Shown piece by piece: positions 32,553-36,223 of a stretch of 36,223 nt of DNA (its first letter is position 1; every line of letters begins with the position of its first letter). The position numbers were made by a program, and so were the translations under genes. The stretch covers positions 1 to 36,223 of the forward strand of contig JAWOHT010000104.1 in assembly GCA_046485045.1 (NCBI GenBank), read 5' to 3'. This DNA comes from JAFGPL01 sp046485045 (GTDB lineage Bacteria; Bacteroidota; Bacteroidia; Bacteroidales; UBA10428). Below the pieces are notes generated by a model. The model saw nothing but the letters and a program-made list of their open reading frames with translations, was not told the origin of the DNA and ran no database searches.

Positions 32553-33326
32553 ATGAATGAGAGACTTGATGCATTTGCGCGCTTACTCGGCATAATGGAC
32601 GAATTGAGAGAAAAATGCCCATGGGACAGGAAACAGACATACGAATCGTTGCGGAACCTTACCATTGAGGAAACATATGAGCTTGCTGATGCAATAATTG
32701 AAAACGACATTGAGGGGATTAAAAAGGAACTTGGAGACCTGATGCTGCACATTGTTTTTTATGCAAAAATTGGCTCAGAGACCAATGATTTCGATATTAA
32801 ATCTGTGCTTGACAGCATTTCTGAAAAACTGATTTTTCGTCATCCGCATGTATTTGGCGATACCGATGTAAAAGACAATCCTGAAATAGTTAAAAAGAAC
32901 TGGGAAGAACTAAAAATTAGGGAGGGAAATGCTTCGGTGCTTGGCGGCGTGCCATCGTCACTTCCAGCCATGATCAAAGCCAACCGTATACAGGAAAAAG
33001 TAAGGGCGGTGGGGTTCGACTGGGACGAACCTTCGCAGATTTGGGAGAAAATCCAGGAGGAACTCAATGAGTTTAAAGAGGAGGTCTCAAAAATGGATAC
33101 AGAGAAAATGGAAGAGGAATTTGGCGACCTGCTTTTTTCAATCATCAATGCTGCGCGGCTATATGATATTGATCCTGAAACTGCACTTGAAAAGACAAAC
33201 AGGAAATTCATCAGGCGCTTTGCGTATCTCGAAGGAAAGACCCTAAAGCAAGGCCGGAAACTAAAGGAAATGACCCTTGATGAGATGAATATAATATGGG
33301 AAGAGGCAAAAAAATTTGATCATTAA
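32553..33326 (+). CDS. mazG: nucleoside triphosphate pyrophosphohydrolase MazG
   Basis: A 257-residue enzyme that hydrolyses nucleoside triphosphates to monophosphates and pyrophosphate, sanitising the nucleotide pool. Two MazG four-helix domains are visible: the first has KCPWDRKQT near 21-29 and the ligand set EETYE (39-43) with KKELGDL (57-63); the second has QEELNEFKEE and EEEFGDLLFS. The length matches E. coli MazG (263). Three starts are possible: TTG 32526, ATG 32535 and ATG 32553. I chose 32553 because MNERLDAFARLL is the typical start and it does not overlap the preceding stop. It follows the SAM hydrolase gene by 23 bases. A weak hairpin with T-run follows (33329-33354). Confidence 0.92.
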   Translation: MNERLDAFARLLGIMDELREKCPWDRKQTYESLRNLTIEETYELADAIIENDIEGIKKELGDLMLHIVFYAKIGSETNDFDIKSVLDSISEKLIFRHPHVFGDTDVKDNPEIVKKNWEELKIREGNASVLGGVPSSLPAMIKANRIQEKVRAVGFDWDEPSQIWEKIQEELNEFKEEVSKMDTEKMEEEFGDLLFSIINAARLYDIDPETALEKTNRKFIRRFAYLEGKTLKQGRKLKEMTLDEMNIIWEEAKKFDH

Positions 33327-33328
33327 AG

Positions 33329-33354
33329 CTGTATGCTGTTTTTTACAGGTTTTT
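33329..33354 (+). terminator. weak terminator after mazG
   Basis: CTGTA (33329-33333) and TACAG (33344-33348) around a ten-base loop, followed by GTTTTT. It lies between the convergent mazG and methyltransferase genes, which are separated by only 26 bases. The short stem keeps confidence low. Confidence 0.3.
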
Positions 33355-34195
33355 AGCCGTTAGCTGTAATAATTATTGTATCCTGATAACCCAATGATGT
33401 TTCTTTTGGTTTGCCCGGCCACCAGCCATAATATATGTTTTCTGCTTTAAGGTTATGTGCAGCAAGTAATTCATTTACAAGATATTTCTCTTCGAATGCT
33501 ACATTTGCCTCTTTAACATTTTTATCAAGTAAGCTGTAATTGCCAAACCTGTATGGAAAATTAAAATAACCTCTTCTGTCAATAATTTCCTTTATCTCAT
33601 TGTTTAAAAGAAAAAATGTAGCGAAACATTTACCGTTATTTTTCATTACCCGTTTAATTTCCCCAAGATAATTGGCAACATCATCGGGTATCATATGAGT
33701 AAAAACCGAAGTGGAAATAACTACATCAAACTGGTTGTTTTCATATGGAAAAACAAAATTCCTGGCTTCACAGGAGGTTTTTAGATTGTACAGGTCGTTT
33801 TTAAGATTGATATGCATGAAGTTAAAATTCGGATAAGAAGGTTTAATATGCCGGTTGCACCAACTGATACCCTGTTTTACAATATCAAAACCTTCATAAC
33901 GGCCCTCCCTGCTCAGTATTTTTGTTAATGGTACAGCCAATCGCCCTATGCCGCAGCCGATATCCAAAACTTCAGAGTTGTGTTTGAGCTTACAATGGGT
34001 TGTTACATGGTTAATTAAAGTTTCTCCGGTTTTTTTGAAATCACCGTAACCTACAAACACAAGGCCACGGGGAGGGGTCAGGTTATCGCGTTTACCTGTG
34101 ACTTTTTCGTAAAGATCAATCGGGAAGTAATATATACGTCTGATTATTAATCTTATGGAAGGAGGGAAAAGATAATAAAGTTTTCTGAGGAACAT
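33353..34195 (-). CDS. class I SAM-dependent methyltransferase
   Basis: A 280-residue methyltransferase. SAM-binding motif I VLDIGCGIGR is at 76-85 and the acidic motif II is GFDIV (102-106). Post-motif blocks NQFDVVISTSVFTHMIPDDV and GKCFATFFLLN follow in the usual order. A basic, aromatic N-terminal 30 residues (LFPPSIRLIIRRIYYF) precede the domain and may bind membrane or a partner. The substrate is not evident; the family includes small-molecule, lipid and glycan methylases. Promoter elements just upstream suggest independent transcription. Confidence 0.82.
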   Translation of the reverse strand: MFLRKLYYLFPPSIRLIIRRIYYFPIDLYEKVTGKRDNLTPPRGLVFVGYGDFKKTGETLINHVTTHCKLKHNSEVLDIGCGIGRLAVPLTKILSREGRYEGFDIVKQGISWCNRHIKPSYPNFNFMHINLKNDLYNLKTSCEARNFVFPYENNQFDVVISTSVFTHMIPDDVANYLGEIKRVMKNNGKCFATFFLLNNEIKEIIDRRGYFNFPYRFGNYSLLDKNVKEANVAFEEKYLVNELLAAHNLKAENIYYGWWPGKPKETSLGYQDTIIITANG

Positions 34196-34205
34196 TTTTT
34201 TTCTG

Positions 34206-34239
34206 CAAAGATAATTACCTGAGAAATAAAAAAAAGCAA
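34206..34239 (-). promoter_or_regulatory. Bacteroidota-type promoter of the methyltransferase gene
   Basis: On the minus strand: TTG at 34239-34237, 23-base spacer, TATCTTTG at 34213-34206. The -7 octamer is identical to that of the ankyrin operon. The start would lie only a few bases before the ATG at 34195, giving an almost leaderless message. Confidence 0.45.
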
Positions 34240-34290
34240 TTACAGGCAGTAAAAGTTTTTTTATGCTAATTGCCAGTCTATCAGCTATCT

Positions 34291-35253
34291 TTACAGATAT
34301 ATCATTTTGGCTAGTTTTTTCTTTCCGGGAAATTTTTCATTTTCGCCCTTTTTCAGGCTGGTGTTAATCCTCTCAAGAGGTATGGTAAATTTAAAGGTTG
34401 CACCCCCGAAATTATTATTGTTTTCAACCCATATTTTACCCCCCATAAGGCTTACAATACCTTTTGAGATGGAAAGGCCCAGCCCCAGCCCGCGGTTTTC
34501 TTTGCCATCACAATAATCGATTTTAATAAAACGCTCGAACAGCTTGTTGTCAAGGTCTTTATTAATGCCGGTTCCGGAATCTTTTACAAAGAGCATAATC
34601 TGAGAAGGGTTTAATACTTTGTATCCGAATTCAATTACTCCCCTTCTTGTAAACTTCAGCGCATTGCCGATAAGACTTGAAAAAACCTGGTAAAGTCTGC
34701 TGCTGTCGGCGATAATGCTCAGGTTAGGATAGAATTTATCCGAATTTTTCAAAAGCGCGATATTGTTTTTATTCAGGATATGTTTTTGAATGTTGAAATC
34801 GGCATGAAGTTCATCCATCAGCTGAGAAAGATGACATTCTGTTTTTTGCAGCCGTATGTTACCCGATTCGATCAGTGATGCCTCAAGTAGATGGTCGAGC
34901 AATTGCAGGAACTCTTCACTGCTTTTGGCAATCTTGTCCATGTACATATCACGCTTGTCGTCGGTAATGTAATTATCTTTAAGTAGTTGAGCAAAACCCA
35001 CGATAGAATTCATCGGGGTTCTTATCTCATGATAAATATTGTTCAGAAAACAGATTTTTAACCGGTCGTTTTTTTGTGATTCCTCTTTCATTAAATTCTC
35101 AAGCTCATCTACCTTTGTAAGAAGTGCTTTATAAAACTCTTCTCCGTTTAAAGGTTTATTGTCTGTAAATGTTTCTTTTTTAAGCGATGAAAAGAAATTT
35201 ACCCACCACCTGGAAAACTTTGATAATTGCATATTCTTCTTTTTTTGAAACAT
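34291..35253 (-). CDS. soluble hybrid-type histidine kinase (HisKA/HATPase)
   Basis: A 320-residue cytosolic sensor kinase with no membrane helix. A short N-terminal segment and coiled-coil (about 40-68) leads to the dimerisation domain with the phospho-acceptor His75 (IYHEIRTPMNSIVGF). The ATPase domain shows the N-box Asn197 (SLIGNALKFT), the G1 box DSGTGI (225-230) and the G2 box GLGLGL (255-260). The C-terminal tail is basic. No PAS, GAF or receiver domain and no response regulator gene adjoins it, so its partner must lie elsewhere. A second Met at position 8 is an alternative start. A hairpin precedes the gene, between it and the TPR gene. Confidence 0.88.
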   Translation of the reverse strand: MFQKKKNMQLSKFSRWWVNFFSSLKKETFTDNKPLNGEEFYKALLTKVDELENLMKEESQKNDRLKICFLNNIYHEIRTPMNSIVGFAQLLKDNYITDDKRDMYMDKIAKSSEEFLQLLDHLLEASLIESGNIRLQKTECHLSQLMDELHADFNIQKHILNKNNIALLKNSDKFYPNLSIIADSSRLYQVFSSLIGNALKFTRRGVIEFGYKVLNPSQIMLFVKDSGTGINKDLDNKLFERFIKIDYCDGKENRGLGLGLSISKGIVSLMGGKIWVENNNNFGGATFKFTIPLERINTSLKKGENEKFPGKKKLAKMIYL

Positions 35254-35280
35254 AATAAAACAATTAATATCAGTTTATCA

Positions 35281-35311
35281 ATCACCTCTCTGTTTTTTCA
35301 GAGGGAGTGAT
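35281..35311 (-). terminator. hairpin between the TPR gene and the kinase gene
   Basis: ATCACCTCTCTG (35281-35292) and CAGAGGGAGTGAT (35299-35311) pair over about 12 bases with one bulge and one G-U pair, around a TTTTTT loop. It lies 28 bases upstream of the kinase ATG and 83 bases after the TPR stop, so it may limit read-through. There is no strong U-run on the minus strand. Confidence 0.4.
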
Positions 35312-35393
35312 CCGGGTTCACAACGGGGGTTTAGCCTGTTAAAAAAAATGCCATAGTTTGAATTGCTGGCAGCCTTTGGCAGTACTGCAATGG

Positions 35394-36146
35394 TTATTTT
35401 ATCTTTCTTATGATTTTCCGGGCTTTATTATGGTTGTATTTCTTATTAGTTACAATTCCCTCAAGTAGTTCAAGCGCCTTTTCATCCTGTCCGGTAACAA
35501 TATAACAGAGGCTCAGGTACCATTCTGCCTGTTCGATGTAAAGGTTGAAGTTGTTATTGACAACTTTGTTGAATGAAGTGCCGGCTTTTTCATATTCTTT
35601 CATTTCCATCCTTGAGATACCTGAATAGAAGTTAAGGCCAACCCGATCCGGATCGGACTGCAGTATTTGTTCAAACAATTTTAAAGCTTCGGTAAAATTC
35701 TTGTTTTCGTAATAATGCATGGCAGTCTTTAGGGTTGCGTTTATGTCTGTATCGGCAGACCTGAATGTCATGTTTACCTCATATGGTTCGTAATACTTAT
35801 CAAATAAATGATCTTTGCTAATATTTTTTACCGAAGTGTTCAGTATGAGGAATACAGCCAAAAGGGCAAACGACACCACCCCGGCGGCCTGGTAAAATCT
35901 CTTCGGCCTTCGCGTAGTGACATCGGCATCTTTATTGTATAATGCATAAGCCTCATCAAGCTGTTTCCTTAAATCAACAATCCTGTGATCTGCGATGGCA
36001 TTATTGACCTTTTTTCTTAACTGAAGTTCAGACTGCAACTGGTCGTTTGAATCAAGTTCTTTTTCGAACCAGATTAGTTCGTGCCCCGTCATCTCGCCAA
36101 TGAGATAACGTTCAATAAATTCGGAGTAGTCCAATTGATTTTTCAT
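35394..36146 (-). CDS. membrane-anchored TPR protein with anti-sigma-like N-terminus
   Basis: A 250-residue protein. Residues 1-60 (EFIERYLIGEMTGHELIWFEKEL...) resemble the N-terminal cytoplasmic segment of Bacteroidota anti-sigma factors, with the 'Y.xGE(L/M)...FE..L..D..L..E' pattern. One membrane helix is at about 84-103. Two to three TPR-type helix pairs (138-167, 171-200, 206-236) then sit outside the membrane. In this phylum such proteins commonly sit next to an ECF sigma factor; the upstream neighbour would be beyond 36223, outside the window, so this cannot be checked. No zinc-binding anti-sigma motif is seen. The window end (36147-36223) holds no recognisable gene or clear promoter. 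Confidence 0.7.
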   Translation of the reverse strand: MKNQLDYSEFIERYLIGEMTGHELIWFEKELDSNDQLQSELQLRKKVNNAIADHRIVDLRKQLDEAYALYNKDADVTTRRPKRFYQAAGVVSFALLAVFLILNTSVKNISKDHLFDKYYEPYEVNMTFRSADTDINATLKTAMHYYENKNFTEALKLFEQILQSDPDRVGLNFYSGISRMEMKEYEKAGTSFNKVVNNNFNLYIEQAEWYLSLCYIVTGQDEKALELLEGIVTNKKYNHNKARKIIRKIK

Positions 36147-36223
36147 AACAATTATTGAGTTGAGTAAATTTAAAAAAAAGGATTAATTGTGTTGGATGCA
36201 TATATATAGAGAGTGTGTTGTCA

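Noticed and set aside
1..36223. CRISPR arrays, tRNA or rRNA genes, insertion sequences, prophage genes, defence systems
   Set aside because: Reading through the intergenic regions showed no regularly spaced direct repeats, tRNA cloverleaf sequences, transposase or phage genes. A dedicated scan was not possible by eye.

Overview
The window looks like an ordinary, mostly housekeeping chromosome segment from a member of the Bacteroidota, probably an anaerobic or microaerophilic Bacteroidales or Marinilabiliales-type lineage. The evidence is a moderately AT-rich sequence, few Shine-Dalgarno sites, Bacteroidota-type promoter elements (TTG, 17-23 bases, TAnnTTTG), an ftsK-lolA pair, a phoH-purC pair divergent from a SAM hydrolase gene, many short signal-peptide and lipobox proteins, and a V-type ATPase operon. 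The lineage assignment is inference from gene content; no rRNA or tRNA gene was seen.

Layout. 1-230 is a cluster of four short GC-rich palindromes resembling REP elements. 407-5291 holds a TIM-barrel sugar isomerase/epimerase-like gene, a small lipoprotein, trxB, a broken nitroreductase remnant (3319-3488), an orphan ATP-grasp-like gene and an NlpC/P60 peptidase. 5446-10651 holds a 7TM-HD phosphodiesterase (PgpH type), then lolA and ftsK on the minus strand. 10851-14645 holds a lipoprotein, a canonical ornithine carbamoyltransferase with palindromic sites upstream, an RRM protein, a CAP-domain protein and a DUF456 membrane protein. 14860-22379 is a complete seven-gene V-type ATPase operon in the order E, DUF2764, A, B, D, I, K, the order I recall for Chlamydia. 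22766-29443 holds a TtcA-like tRNA thiolase, two secreted orphans, a two-gene ankyrin/lipoprotein unit, a membrane-anchored degenerate receiver protein and a LysM/periplasmic-binding-protein fusion. 29735-36146 holds purC, phoH, a SAM hydrolase, mazG, a methyltransferase, a soluble histidine kinase and an anti-sigma-like TPR protein.

How parts work together. The ATPase operon couples ATP turnover to ion transport. The proteolipid carries all five residues of the Enterococcus hirae Na+ site in exact register, so sodium is the predicted ion. FtsK, LolA, PgpH, the NlpC/P60 peptidase and the LysM protein relate to the envelope and cell cycle. MazG, PhoH, PurC, TrxB and TtcA are metabolism and stress housekeeping.

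I found no CRISPR array, defence island, prophage, insertion sequence or biosynthetic cluster. The least conventional items are a membrane-tethered receiver domain with Glu in place of the phospho-acceptor Asp, an ankyrin plus predicted outer-membrane-barrel fusion whose promoter has a perfect 16-base palindrome in its spacer, the nitroreductase relic, and the Na+-site register of the V-ATPase rotor. All functional assignments rest on reading motifs by eye; no database search was run.
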